64,000 bases of DNA from Pedobacter sp. R20-19. GTDB lineage: Bacteria > Bacteroidota > Bacteroidia > Sphingobacteriales > Sphingobacteriaceae. Below are positions 26,526-36,295 of this stretch, piece by piece. Each line of letters opens with the position of its first letter. Within the stretch, counting starts at the first letter, position 1. The DNA is taken from positions 574,044-638,043 of the forward strand of contig NZ_JCKI01000003.1 of assembly GCF_000708265.2 (NCBI RefSeq). Direction: 5' to 3'. Below the pieces are notes generated by a model. The model was not told the DNA's origin. It did not search any database and saw only the letters and a program-made list of their open reading frames with translations. Both the position numbers and the translations under genes were made by a program.

Positions 26526-28700
26526 ATGAAAAGCTTAAGAACCATCGCATTAAAAGAGGCTCAAAACAGAATTTCACCAGAAGTTAAATCACCATCTTCA
26601 AAAATTTCTGATTTTTTTGGCGCTAATGTATTTGATAAGAAAAAAATGAGAGATTTCTTATCTAAGGACGTGTATGAAAAATTGATCTCATCTATTAACC
26701 AAGGTGAACTCATTAATTCTGATGATGCTAACCAGATTGCTACGGCTATGAAAGCTTGGGCAATGAGTGCAGGTGCAACGCATTACACGCATTGGTTTCA
26801 ACCATTAACAGGTACAACTGCAGAAAAGCACGATTCATTTTTTGAGCCAAGCGGCGATGGTGCTATCGAAAAATTTGCAGGTAGTGCATTGGTTCAGCAA
26901 GAGCCAGATGCATCAAGTTTCCCTAACGGTGGTATCCGTAATACTTTCGAAGCACGTGGCTATACTGCATGGGATCCCTCTTCTCCAGCCTTCATTATGG
27001 AAAGCAAAGCGGGTAAAACACTTTGTATTCCAACCGTTTTTGTATCCTACACTGGTGAAGCATTAGATTATAAAGCACCATTATTAAAAGCATTAGCCGC
27101 ACTTGATAAAGCAGCTGTTGATGTTTGCCAATATTTCGATAAAAGCATTACTAAAGTAAATGCATCATTAGGTATCGAACAAGAATATTTCCTGGTTGAC
27201 GAGTCTTTATATAACGCCCGCCCGGATTTATTGTTAACTGGTCGTGCCTTATTCGGACACATGTCTGCTAAAGGTCAGCAATTAGAAGATCACTATTTCG
27301 GATCAATTCCTGAACGTGTTTTCACCTATATGGTTGATTTCGAAAATGAAGCCTTAAAATTAGGTATTCCATTAAAAACCCGTCACAATGAGGTAGCACC
27401 ATCTCAATTCGAATGTGCGCCTATTTATGAGGAAATCAACTTAGCGATTGACCACAATCAGTTGTTAATGGATTTGATGGAAAAAGTTGCCCGCCGTCAC
27501 CATTTCCGTGTTTTATTACATGAAAAACCATATGCAGGAATCAACGGATCAGGTAAACATAATAACTGGTCGTTAATTACAGATACTGGTAAAAACTTAT
27601 TGGCACCAGGCAAAACGCCTAAAAATAACCTGATGTTCCTGGCTTTCTTTGTAAACACAATTAAAGCAGTTAGTGAGCATGCTGATTTATTACGTGCCAG
27701 TATTGCATCAGTAAGCAACGATCACCGTTTAGGAGCTAACGAGGCGCCGCCAGCTATTATTTCTATCTTCTTAGGTTCTCAATTGAACGATGTGTTAGAT
27801 GAGATTGAGCACTCACGAATCAGCAAAAAAATCAAAGAAGATAATGCACTTTGGTTAGGTATTCCTAAAATTCCACAAATTTTATTGGATAATACCGACC
27901 GTAACCGTACTTCACCTTTTGCCTTTACAGGAAATAAATTTGAGTTAAGAGCTGTAGGTTCTTCAGCTAACTCTTCAGCACCGATGACGATTTTAAATGC
28001 AATCATGGCTGAGCAGTTAACAAAATTCAAAGTTGAAGTAGATAAACTGATTAAGAAAGGTGATAAAAAAGATATCGCTTTATTAACAGTGATTAAAAAA
28101 TACATCAAAGAATCTAAAGCCATCCGTTTTGAAGGAAATGGTTATAGCCAGGAGTGGGAAGATGAAGCTGCAACACGTGGTTTATCAAATATCAAAACTA
28201 CACCTAAAGCCCTTGATGCTTATTTAACAGAAAAATCTGCTGAATTATTCTCTACAACAGGCATTTACAGTGCTCGTGAGATTCATGCCCGTCATGAAAT
28301 TATGTTAGAAAATTTCTACAAAAAATTACAGATTGAGGCCCGTGTTATGGGCGAAGTGGCAAATACGGCCATTATTCCTGCTGCAATTGCTTACCAGAAC
28401 TCCTTAATTGAGAACGTTAAAGGATTGAAAGATTTGGGCATTGAAAGCAAATCTTCTCTTGTAATTGTAAAGAAATTATCCGAGCATTTAGATATCGTAA
28501 AAACAAATATCGATGCGATGTTAGAAGAACGTAAAGTAACCAACAAAATTGAAGATACACGTGAGAAAGCAATTGCTTACGATGAGAAAGTTAAATCTTA
28601 CTTTGATTTAATCCGTTACCATGCAGATAAATTGGAGCAGATTGTTGACGACAGTGTTTGGCCTTTACCAAAATTCAGAGAATTATTATTTATGAAATAG
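26526..28700 (+). CDS. glnN: Glutamine synthetase type III
   Basis: The 724-residue enzyme makes glutamine from glutamate, ammonia and ATP. The length, the N-terminal ATHYTHWFQPLTGTTAEKHDSF and the following FEARGYTAWDPSSPAF are type III signatures; GSI and GSII are much shorter. The catalytic core includes GIEQEYFLVD, the ammonium/glutamate site around NEVAPSQFECAPI, and the ATP site in KPYAGINGSGKHNNWS. Type III enzymes are dodecamers and are the main GS in many Bacteroidota. It is monocistronic with a strong terminator. Confidence 0.97.
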   Translation: MKSLRTIALKEAQNRISPEVKSPSSKISDFFGANVFDKKKMRDFLSKDVYEKLISSINQGELINSDDANQIATAMKAWAMSAGATHYTHWFQPLTGTTAEKHDSFFEPSGDGAIEKFAGSALVQQEPDASSFPNGGIRNTFEARGYTAWDPSSPAFIMESKAGKTLCIPTVFVSYTGEALDYKAPLLKALAALDKAAVDVCQYFDKSITKVNASLGIEQEYFLVDESLYNARPDLLLTGRALFGHMSAKGQQLEDHYFGSIPERVFTYMVDFENEALKLGIPLKTRHNEVAPSQFECAPIYEEINLAIDHNQLLMDLMEKVARRHHFRVLLHEKPYAGINGSGKHNNWSLITDTGKNLLAPGKTPKNNLMFLAFFVNTIKAVSEHADLLRASIASVSNDHRLGANEAPPAIISIFLGSQLNDVLDEIEHSRISKKIKEDNALWLGIPKIPQILLDNTDRNRTSPFAFTGNKFELRAVGSSANSSAPMTILNAIMAEQLTKFKVEVDKLIKKGDKKDIALLTVIKKYIKESKAIRFEGNGYSQEWEDEAATRGLSNIKTTPKALDAYLTEKSAELFSTTGIYSAREIHARHEIMLENFYKKLQIEARVMGEVANTAIIPAAIAYQNSLIENVKGLKDLGIESKSSLVIVKKLSEHLDIVKTNIDAMLEERKVTNKIEDTREKAIAYDEKVKSYFDLIRYHADKLEQIVDDSVWPLPKFRELLFMK

Positions 28701-28727
28701 GTTTTAAGCCGCAAGGTTAAGATATAG

Positions 28728-28760
28728 GGCGTAAGGTGAAAACTTTACGCCCTTTTTTTG
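28728..28760 (+). terminator. glnN terminator
   Basis: GGGCGTAA and TTACGCCC form the core stem (with extra inner GT/AC pairs), followed by seven T's. Confidence 0.85.
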
Positions 28761-28848
28761 ATCAGCATTTTAAGGATTTGAGGTTTATAAGATCAAAGCG
28801 CAAAACTTCTCATAGGTGAAAACATTGCCAATCTATCAACTTAATGAA

Positions 28849-29430
28849 CTTGAGTTTCTAAAGTAGTAAAACTAAAAATGAATACTAAAACCAATCTCCT
28901 TTTGGCTATGGATTAACTTAAATGCTCTTTCATTCCTTATATGGTAAAACATTAAATATTATCTCTCGAAACATCAAGAAAACTTAAATTTCTAAAGTGG
29001 TAGCACACAAAAAAGAATGAAACCACTCTCCTTTTGACTATGGATTAAACCTTAAATATTCTTCCATTCCTTATATAGTAAAACTTTACATATTTATCTC
29101 CCGAAACATCAAGAAAACTTAAATTTCTAAAGTGGTAGCACACAAAAAAGAATGAAACCACTCTCCTTTTGACTATGGATTAAACCTTAAATATTCTTTC
29201 ATTCCTTGTATAGTAAAACTTAACATATCTATCTCTCTACTTAAATTTCTAAAGGTGGCAGAACACAAGAAAGGATAATTAAAGCATTCTCATTTAGCGA
29301 TAGATTAAACCTTAAATGTTCTTTCATTCCTTATATGGTAAAACTTACATATTTATCTCTCTACTTAAATTTCTAACGTGGTTAAACACAAGAAAGAATG
29401 ATTAAACCATTCTCCTTTTAACTTTAGTGT
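28849..29430. repeat. Tandem array A: five ~122-135-bp units between glnN and purM
   Basis: Units start at about 28849, 28983, 29118, 29240 and 29364 with (C)TTAAATTTCTAAAG. They share AGTGGT...AACCACTCTCCTTTT, GACTATGGATTAAACCTTAAAT, and the core CATTCCTTATATGGTAAAAC (or close variants). Copies 2 and 3 are nearly identical over more than 110 bases. The AGTGGT/ACCACT pair could form a small hairpin in each unit. No reading frame is conserved. The array fills most of the gap up to the purM promoter. Confidence 0.85.
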
Positions 29431-29445
29431 TTCCCTTCAAAAGCT

Positions 29446-29453
29446 TATCTTTG
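29446..29453 (+). promoter_or_regulatory. -7 element of purM
   Basis: TATCTTTG fits TAnnTTTG; the purM ATG begins eight bases later, so the transcript should be almost leaderless. Confidence 0.6.
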
Positions 29454-29460
29454 CCGCAAC

Positions 29461-30642
29461 ATGAGTGATAACAGGTACAATCAGCGTGGCGTTTCTGCCT
29501 CAAAAGAAGATGTGCATAATGCCATCAAAAATATTGATAAAGGAATTTTCCCAAAAGCATTTTGCAAAATCATTCCTGATGTTTTAGCTAGTGATGAAGC
29601 CTATTGCAATATCATGCATGCAGATGGTGCTGGCACAAAATCATCACTCGCCTACGTTTACTGGAAAGAAACAGGTGATATTTCTGTTTGGAAAGGTATT
29701 GCTCAAGATGCCATCATCATGAATATTGACGATTTGATTTGCGTTGGTGCTACCGACAATATTTTGCTTTCCTCAACAATAGGCCGGAACAAAAATTTAA
29801 TTCCTGGCGATGTAATTGCTGCTGTAATTAACGGAACAGAAGAAATTCTGGCTGATCTCCGCGAACAAGGAATTTCCATCTATTCAACAGGCGGTGAAAC
29901 AGCTGATGTTGGCGACCTCGTAAGAACTATTATTGTAGATTCTACAGTAACCTGTCGGATGAAACGTGATGAGGTAATTAGTAATGACAATATTAAACCT
30001 GGTGATGTTATTGTGGCTTTAGCTTCATACGGACAAGCTACATATGAAACAGAATATAATGGTGGAATGGGTTCTAATGGATTAACTTCAGCCCGTCATG
30101 ATGTTTTTGAGAAATCAGTAGCGAACCAATATCCTGAAAGTTTTGATCCGGCTGTGCCATTTGATTTGGTCTTCTCTGGTCAAAAGAAATTAACCGATGA
30201 AATCGAAATTAAAGGTTTTGGCAAAATTACCGTAGGAAAGCTGGTTTTATCCCCTACCCGTACTTATGCACCGGTAATAAAAAAAATATTAGCTAAACAT
30301 CGTCAGCAAATTAATGGTATTGTACATTGTAGTGGTGGTGCACAAACCAAGGTACTCCACTTTGTTAATGATGATATCCATGTTATTAAAGATAATCTGT
30401 TACCTGTTCCACCATTGTTTTCTTTGATTCAAGAACAATCAGGTACAGACTGGAAAGAAATGTATAAAGTATTTAATATGGGTCACCGCATGGAGCTTTA
30501 TGTACCACAAGAGATTGCTGAAAGCATTATTGAAATCTCAAAAAGCTTTAACATAGACGCACAAATAATTGGTCGTGTAGAAAAAGGCGAACAGAAACAA
30601 GTAACAATAGAAAGCGAAAAGGGGACTTTTATTTACAATTAA
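29461..30642 (+). CDS. purM: Phosphoribosylformylglycinamidine cyclo-ligase (AIR synthetase)
   Basis: This 393-residue enzyme closes the imidazole ring (FGAM + ATP to AIR), the step after PurL. The family core is present: HADGAGTKSSLAY (substrate/ATP loop), MNIDDLICVGATDNILLSSTIGRN, STGGETADVGDLV, and the C-terminal MGHRMELYVP. The N-terminus YNQRGVSASKEDVHNAI matches the longer Bacteroidota form (about 390 aa against about 345 in E. coli). It is separate from purL (5 kb away) and monocistronic. Confidence 0.95.
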   Translation: MSDNRYNQRGVSASKEDVHNAIKNIDKGIFPKAFCKIIPDVLASDEAYCNIMHADGAGTKSSLAYVYWKETGDISVWKGIAQDAIIMNIDDLICVGATDNILLSSTIGRNKNLIPGDVIAAVINGTEEILADLREQGISIYSTGGETADVGDLVRTIIVDSTVTCRMKRDEVISNDNIKPGDVIVALASYGQATYETEYNGGMGSNGLTSARHDVFEKSVANQYPESFDPAVPFDLVFSGQKKLTDEIEIKGFGKITVGKLVLSPTRTYAPVIKKILAKHRQQINGIVHCSGGAQTKVLHFVNDDIHVIKDNLLPVPPLFSLIQEQSGTDWKEMYKVFNMGHRMELYVPQEIAESIIEISKSFNIDAQIIGRVEKGEQKQVTIESEKGTFIYN

Positions 30643-30663
30643 GATTTTACAATTAAATAATTG

Positions 30664-30698
30664 AATAGGCTTTGGATAAAACCAAAGCCTATTTTTTA
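30664..30698 (+). terminator. purM terminator
   Basis: AATAGGCTTTG and CAAAGCCTATT form an 11-bp stem followed by a T run. Confidence 0.85.
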
Positions 30699-30753
30699 TT
30701 GGAGGAGAATTGTAATATTTCTAAGTCAAGAAAAACCAGTCAGCACAGATTAA

Positions 30754-30761
30754 TATCTTCG
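30754..30761 (+). promoter_or_regulatory. -7-like element of the S1/P1 nuclease gene
   Basis: TATCTTCG differs by one base from TAnnTTTG and lies five bases before the ATG. Confidence 0.4.
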
Positions 30762-30765
30762 TGGC

Positions 30766-31560
30766 ATGAAAAGAATAATTGTAGCATGCGTACTCATATG
30801 CATAGCATTCCTTTTTGGCTCATGGGGCTTTTTCGGACACAAAACTGTTGCTTCCATTGCAGAAAAACATCTAAATGATGAGGCTAAACAAGCTGTTAAA
30901 GAACTGCTAGGTAAAGAAACCTTAACAGATGTGGCATCCTGGGCTGACGAGGTTCGCAATCAACCAGAATACAAGAATACATCCGGATGGCATTTTGTTA
31001 ATCTACCTTTGGGCTTAAGCCGTCGAAGATTCAAAGATTCCATTCAAAGCTTAAAAAATGAAAACCTGTTAACAGCACTTGCATTAAATGAATCAATAAT
31101 CAAAGATCGAAACGCGACTAAAGATCAGAAAATTATTGCTTTAAAATTCATCGTGCATTTAGTGGGAGATGCCCATCAGCCCATGCATGTGAGCCGTGCT
31201 GAAGATAAGGGTGGTAATACTATACAGGTTCAGTTTGATGGAAAAGGAACTAACCTGCACTCTCTTTGGGATAGCCGATTATTAGATCATCAGGGACTTA
31301 GCATTACACAGCTTGTAGCAAAAGATGATGTAGGTAAATTCAGAATAAGAAAATGGCAAAGGGCCTCACCAATCGACTGGTTATATGAAAGTTATAAAAT
31401 CAGTTCAAAGCTTTATCAGGAAGTTGAAAAGAATAATAAATTAGACGAGGCATATTACCAATCTCATATCGCTATTGCAAATAAAAGAATAGAAATGGGC
31501 GGGATCCGTTTGGCTGGAGTATTGAATGAGCTGTTTAGGAATGGCGTTCAATATAAATAA
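30766..31560 (+). CDS. S1/P1-family zinc-dependent nuclease, secreted
   Basis: The 264-residue protein has a signal peptide (about 1-19). Cleavage would expose W20 as the new N-terminus, whose amino group and carbonyl bind zinc in this family. The other ligands are visible: H25 (GFFGHKTV), D61 (SWADEVR), H76 (GWHFVNLP), H131 and D135 (HLVGDAHQPMH), H141, H165 and D169 (NLHSLWDS). Members are single-strand nucleases/3'-nucleotidases or phospholipase C-like. Nuclease is the more likely activity given its bacterial relatives. Probably periplasmic or exported to scavenge nucleic acids. Confidence 0.9.
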   Translation: MKRIIVACVLICIAFLFGSWGFFGHKTVASIAEKHLNDEAKQAVKELLGKETLTDVASWADEVRNQPEYKNTSGWHFVNLPLGLSRRRFKDSIQSLKNENLLTALALNESIIKDRNATKDQKIIALKFIVHLVGDAHQPMHVSRAEDKGGNTIQVQFDGKGTNLHSLWDSRLLDHQGLSITQLVAKDDVGKFRIRKWQRASPIDWLYESYKISSKLYQEVEKNNKLDEAYYQSHIAIANKRIEMGGIRLAGVLNELFRNGVQYK

Positions 31561-31583
31561 GTAATTACAAAAGCCAATCATCT

Positions 31584-31617
31584 AAAAGCTTCTTGAAACC
31601 ATTCGGGAAGCTTTTTT
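31584..31617 (+). terminator. Terminator of the S1/P1 nuclease gene
   Basis: AAAAGCTTC and GAAGCTTTT form a 9-bp stem followed by T's, 24 bases after the stop. Confidence 0.8.
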
Positions 31618-32217
31618 GACTATTCCAATAGCTTGGATTATAAACCTACTTTCTGCTGTAATTTGACATGATCAGCAGTGTCTCGGCAGACTATTCATCT
31701 GGACCTTGTTCGTATCTCGTTCGTCTCTGGTTCGGCAAAAGCAATTCAATAAACGATAGCAATACAGTGTGAAGATTAACTTAGTCACATACAGTTATGG
31801 GTAATACCTTAACCAATATACCGTAATCAACAAATCAGTTGTAACCAATATAGAATTTATATCAAAAAATCTTACCCTTGGGTTTTGTTAATATCACAGA
31901 TAAATTGCTCCAATAAATCCCGTTAAATTGCAAAAAAGCTTCGCAAAATCATTTGCGAAGCTTTGAAGAAGGTAGACAAATCTGTTCTTTTAAATCAAAA
32001 ATGCTCTCTCTATTTTTCAGAAAACTAATTCTTTAAATCTCTCACCCTTTGCTATCTTTTATAAACAGATGCCAACCATGTTTTTCTACCTCTTACACCT
32101 TTGTATTAGCATATTTGGCATGTTTGTTTAAATGTTCACTATATTTAATTATTGTTTTTCTTAATAGGCTTAAAAATCATTAAATCATATTTTCATATAA
32201 ATGGCTTTGCTTATTAT
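31618..32217. other. Intergenic region with one strong hairpin
   Basis: No gene is seen. At 31935-31964, AAAGCTTCGCAAA and TTTGCGAAGCTTT form a perfect 13-bp stem with a 4-base loop, a bidirectional terminator or foldback. Its arm shares AAAGCTTC with the terminator at 31584. The rest is AT-rich and unremarkable. Confidence 0.6.
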
Positions 32218-32249
32218 AAAAAAAGCCCCAACTTTTCAGTCAGGGCTTC
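32218..32249 (-). terminator. Terminator of the TonB-dependent receptor gene
   Basis: On the minus strand GAAGCCCT...GGGGCTTTTTTT forms a GC-rich stem with a T run, 27 bases after the receptor stop codon. Confidence 0.8.
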
Positions 32250-32275
32250 AAGAAAATTATTGTATGAATTAATTA

Positions 32276-35200
32276 TTAATTAAAGTTATAACGAACACCA
32301 AATTGCATGTAATAAGTAGATGATATTGTTTGAGAAGTGCCGAAAGTAGTTCTCGTTAAGTCATTACTGGTAGCCCCCATTCTAAATGTTGGCTTAGTAG
32401 TATTACTAATAGATGAAACATTTTGCGGAACTAATATAGCACTTTGATTAACAAAATTTACGTTACCCCACTTGCGGTTCAATAAATTTCCAACATTAAA
32501 GATATCAACTGTAAATTGGAATGAATTTTTTGTATTACCAAAGTTTTTGAATACTTCCTGCGTTAATCTAAAATCAAATTGATTTCTCCAAGGAGATGTA
32601 CCACCATTACGTTTAGCATACTCGCCTCTATGTTTGCTTAAATAATCATCCTGTGCAATATATGCTTCGAATGCATCACTTTGCTCTTGTGCAGTATATG
32701 CTCTTCCGTAACCTGAAGTTCCTGCTGGAATAGCTACGAAAGTAATTTCAGATGCATCTCTTGGAATGTAAATCAAATCATTGCCTGATTGACCATCTCT
32801 GTTGAAATCAGAACTATAAGTATAAGAGAAACGACCTTGTTGGCTTCCTTCATAGAACAACGAAAATGAAGTAGCAAGATTACCAAAATACGCTTTTCTA
32901 TAAGAAATATTGGCGATAATTCTATCAGGGTTTAAGTTACTTGAATAACTTAAAGTTGGTGTATTTGGATTTCCAGAAGTTTGTGGAATTGACCATAAGT
33001 TTAACAGCTGATCACCACCACCGTCGCCATAGTTACGTTGATCAGATCTAGTATAAGCTACCATGGCTGATAATCCACCCTGAAATTGTTTTGTCAATTG
33101 AGCAGTTGCTTGCCAGTTATAACCACCTTTAGCATTTGTCATTTGAATTACGTTGAAGCCAGATGAACTTGTAGCTGCGGCTGTAGTAGCAACTTGCCCT
33201 GCAGAAGTTAAAGAAACATTCTGTCTTGCAAATGTTGAGCTAGGAAACATTGGTCTGGTATCACCATAACCACTGATAGCTAAATTAGTTGGATTAACTA
33301 AATTGATATTCTGTGCAACTGCTACATTTAAATCTCTTCCATAAATACCTTCTAAAGTACCAACGATACCCCATGGTAGTTTTACATCAAATGCTAAACT
33401 AGATTTCCAGGTTTGAGGAAACTTCAAGTTTGGTGACATTACACTAATGCTACTCGGAATTGAAGATCCAGCTGCTGGAGCTGTTGATAATAAATTAGGC
33501 GCAATACTAGGATTAAAATATGGAGTATTTGCCTGACCAGAATAAGTTTGGGTATATTGTAATAAACCAGCATCACCCGATTGAGATACAATCCAAACAA
33601 ATGGAATACGACCAGTAAAAATACCAGTACCACCACGAACTTGAAAAGATCTATCTCCAAATACATTCCAGTTAAATCCGAAACGTGGAGAGTAAGAAAT
33701 TCTGTTTTCTGGTAAAAGGCCAGTATCAACTTTTTGACCTGCAAAATTTAAACCTGCAACTAAAGGATGTGTTCTAACTTCTGAAACATCGGGATAAGAT
33801 GCCTGTTCAACACGTAAACCAGCCGTTAATTTTAAACGATCCGATACCGTAAATTCATCTTGCAAGTAAGCAGAGTATTGATTGAATTTAAAACTTGGAT
33901 AAGCTTGTGAACCATCTGCTGTTAATGGATAAGTAACTGCATAATTTGCAGGTTTTGCATTGTTTACAAAATCAGCCCATGAATTAAATACATAATAACC
34001 TGTACCAAAACGTTGGAAACCGTTTTTAGTTGTACTGAATTCTGCCTGCAAACCTAAGGTAATGTTATGTTTACCTAAAGCCAAGCTTAAATCATCACTA
34101 TAAGTATATCCCTTAACATCTCTTAAGTTACCATAAGTAAATGGCTCATAACCGAAAGTTGTAGCAACATTAGTACCATCTAATATATCAACCAAAGGAA
34201 AGGGAGAACTATCAGATGTTCTAGGATCATTTTGATGTGAATAAGTAGCTCTTGCCACGTTAGTTATTTTACTTCCAAAAGATGAAGTTAATTCAGCTAC
34301 GCCTGAATATAAGTTGGCAGCTTGATAATAATTAGAATTGAAAAAAGATAAAGCGTTAACTGAAGCTCTGTTTGATGTAGCACCAAATGTGATACCAGAA
34401 CCTGTAGTTGAAGTACTTAAATTTGAAGGCGATTGACTTTCAACTTGGTTATATCTTACACTAAACCGATGATTTTTAGAGATGTTCCAATCTAAACGGG
34501 CAAACATTTTTTCATTATCGCTAGTATTAGAATAACCTTGATAAGGACCTGTTTGATAACCATATTTAGCATTTAAATAAGAAGAAACAGTATTTAAAAA
34601 ATCTGCTGTTGGCTTAGCAACTGTACTGATACTACCAAAAGGCTGACTTAAAGTAGCAGCGATTTTAGTAGTACCTGGCTGAATGGTATGTTTTTTCTCA
34701 TAATTCACAAAGAAAAACAATTTATCTTTTACGATTGGCCCACCTAAACTAAAACCATAATTTTTCTCGTCAAGTTTTTGAAGCGTTTGAATTCTGTAGG
34801 TTTCTCCGATTCTTTTACCTTGTTGATCATCACCACGCATGGTATAAAAAGCATTTCCAGAAAAAGTATTAGTTCCTGAGCGGGTAACAGCAGTAACAGA
34901 ACCACCCGTAAAACCAGTTTGACGAACATCAAATGGCGTTACATTAATGGAGATTTGCTCTAATGCATCAATTGAAATTGGAGATCCACCAGCAGGAATA
35001 TTTTGACCAATACCAAATTGGTTATTAAAGTTTGCTCCATCAACTGTAAAGTTATTAGAACGATAATTACCACCACCGATTGAAGTACCATTTGCTTGTG
35101 GCGTTAAACGCGTTAAATCATTAACACTACGTGAAATGGTTGGTAAACTTTGAATTTGTGTTTTATTAATAACAGTTGAAGTACCACTTCTGTTCGAATT

Positions 35201-35596
35201 CAAAACACTATTTGCACTTTGTCCTATTACTTTTACTTCACTCAAAGTCGAACTGTTATCTACTAATATTGGGTTCAGCACAAACGGCTCACCTAATTTT
35301 AAATAAATATCGGTAGCTTTTTCTGGTCTGTAACCAACAAAACTAATTTCAACTGTGTATGGGCCACCTACACGCATACCACCAATAGTAAAACGGCCAT
35401 CATTATTTGTTGACACAGAATAAACTGTTCCGGTTGGGGTATGGGTAGCTTTTACACTTGCACCAGGTAGGGCACCTTTGGCATCCTTGATAGTACCTGT
35501 CATTGAAGATGTAGTTACCTGTGCATTTGCAACAGATATAAAACCTACAAAAGCAAGAACAATTACTACAATCTTAAATAGTAAAGTTTTTTTCAT
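32276..35596 (-). CDS. TonB-dependent outer-membrane receptor (Oar-like, CarboxypepD_reg N-terminus)
   Basis: The 1106-residue protein has a signal peptide (LFKIVVIVLAFVGFISVANAQ). A carboxypeptidase-regulatory-like beta-sandwich lies at about 28-115 (GTIKDAKGALPGASVKATHTPTG). A plug domain covers about 125-250 (SVNDLTRLTPQANGTSIGGGNYRSNNFTVDGANFNNQFG), and a long C-terminal barrel ends YMQFGVRYNFN. This layout matches Oar-like receptors, which import large substrates or support protein secretion. There is no SusD partner next to it, so it is not a standard glycan SusCD pair. A -7 element lies at 35654-35661. The substrate is unknown. Confidence 0.92.
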   Translation of the reverse strand: MKKTLLFKIVVIVLAFVGFISVANAQVTTSSMTGTIKDAKGALPGASVKATHTPTGTVYSVSTNNDGRFTIGGMRVGGPYTVEISFVGYRPEKATDIYLKLGEPFVLNPILVDNSSTLSEVKVIGQSANSVLNSNRSGTSTVINKTQIQSLPTISRSVNDLTRLTPQANGTSIGGGNYRSNNFTVDGANFNNQFGIGQNIPAGGSPISIDALEQISINVTPFDVRQTGFTGGSVTAVTRSGTNTFSGNAFYTMRGDDQQGKRIGETYRIQTLQKLDEKNYGFSLGGPIVKDKLFFFVNYEKKHTIQPGTTKIAATLSQPFGSISTVAKPTADFLNTVSSYLNAKYGYQTGPYQGYSNTSDNEKMFARLDWNISKNHRFSVRYNQVESQSPSNLSTSTTGSGITFGATSNRASVNALSFFNSNYYQAANLYSGVAELTSSFGSKITNVARATYSHQNDPRTSDSSPFPLVDILDGTNVATTFGYEPFTYGNLRDVKGYTYSDDLSLALGKHNITLGLQAEFSTTKNGFQRFGTGYYVFNSWADFVNNAKPANYAVTYPLTADGSQAYPSFKFNQYSAYLQDEFTVSDRLKLTAGLRVEQASYPDVSEVRTHPLVAGLNFAGQKVDTGLLPENRISYSPRFGFNWNVFGDRSFQVRGGTGIFTGRIPFVWIVSQSGDAGLLQYTQTYSGQANTPYFNPSIAPNLLSTAPAAGSSIPSSISVMSPNLKFPQTWKSSLAFDVKLPWGIVGTLEGIYGRDLNVAVAQNINLVNPTNLAISGYGDTRPMFPSSTFARQNVSLTSAGQVATTAAATSSSGFNVIQMTNAKGGYNWQATAQLTKQFQGGLSAMVAYTRSDQRNYGDGGGDQLLNLWSIPQTSGNPNTPTLSYSSNLNPDRIIANISYRKAYFGNLATSFSLFYEGSQQGRFSYTYSSDFNRDGQSGNDLIYIPRDASEITFVAIPAGTSGYGRAYTAQEQSDAFEAYIAQDDYLSKHRGEYAKRNGGTSPWRNQFDFRLTQEVFKNFGNTKNSFQFTVDIFNVGNLLNRKWGNVNFVNQSAILVPQNVSSISNTTKPTFRMGATSNDLTRTTFGTSQTISSTYYMQFGVRYNFN

Positions 35597-36295
35597 CCTT
35601 TGTTTTTTAATGTTTTTGTTGTTGAATAATAAATTGGGGTGATTTTATTGCTGCAAATGTATGTATTAAAATTTAACACATTTTAACATGCAATGTTAAA
35701 TTTACGTTAACAAACTCAAAACTTTTCAACAATTCAGTTCTCTATTTAACATCATAACTTTCACTTTATCAAAGGATTGCTTAAACAACTAAATAATTAC
35801 CATAAAACTGAATTAAAACTTAAAAATAATGCAGTAAATTCTAAATAAATCTAACAGTTCACTAATTATCGTTCTTAACGATCATGATTCTTAAGGATTT
35901 TACCAAACAATAAAATACATCCATATTAATTTCTTATAATAAGAAGTAACAATAAGAGGTTTTGACATAATTGGAATTAATTTATTAGCGTAGGCAAATT
36001 TTCTGGAATACTTTTTAATAAATGGCAAAACAATATAAACCATACGGAGGAGCCTTAAACAAAACCTCATTGTAAATTTTGTAGTTTTTACATTACTATC
36101 GAAATAATCAACGCATCAATTAACATTTTTTTTTTAGTTTTGGGCTGTTGTTGAGTAAATGAAAACGCTCAGTCAGGTAATATCAGAACATTAAAGATAT
36201 CCAAAGGAGATCAGCCTGTTCGATTTGTGACTTTTTCATTAGAAGTTTACATCAATAAAAGAAACAATTAAAAAGCAAATCTCTATATAATAGAT
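35597..36295. other. Intergenic region between divergent receptor and lpdA genes
   Basis: AT-rich stretch of 700 bases holding both promoters. Minus-strand TACATTTG at 35654-35661 fits the -7 consensus for the receptor. Upstream of it AACATTTTAACATG/CAATGTTAAA-like runs (35676-35700) could be a binding site. No gene or repeat is seen in the remainder. Confidence 0.5.
35654..35661 (-). promoter_or_regulatory. -7 element of the TonB-dependent receptor gene
   Basis: Minus-strand TACATTTG fits TAnnTTTG, about 58 bases before the receptor ATG. Confidence 0.55.

Noticed and set aside
28930..29350. CCTTATATGG as a eukaryotic CArG box
   Set aside because: It fits CC(A/T)6GG by chance. MADS-box regulators of that kind are not expected in this bacterium.
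28849..29430. CRISPR or repeated small ORFs
   Set aside because: Units are contiguous without unique spacers, and no reading frame is kept between copies.
32276..35596. SusC of a polysaccharide utilisation locus
   Set aside because: No SusD-like lipoprotein gene or glycoside hydrolases are nearby, and the sequence is Oar-like.
35597..36295. A riboswitch upstream of lpdA or the TonB-dependent receptor
   Set aside because: No conserved aptamer core (TPP, cobalamin, SAM or lysine type) was recognisable in the AT-rich sequence.
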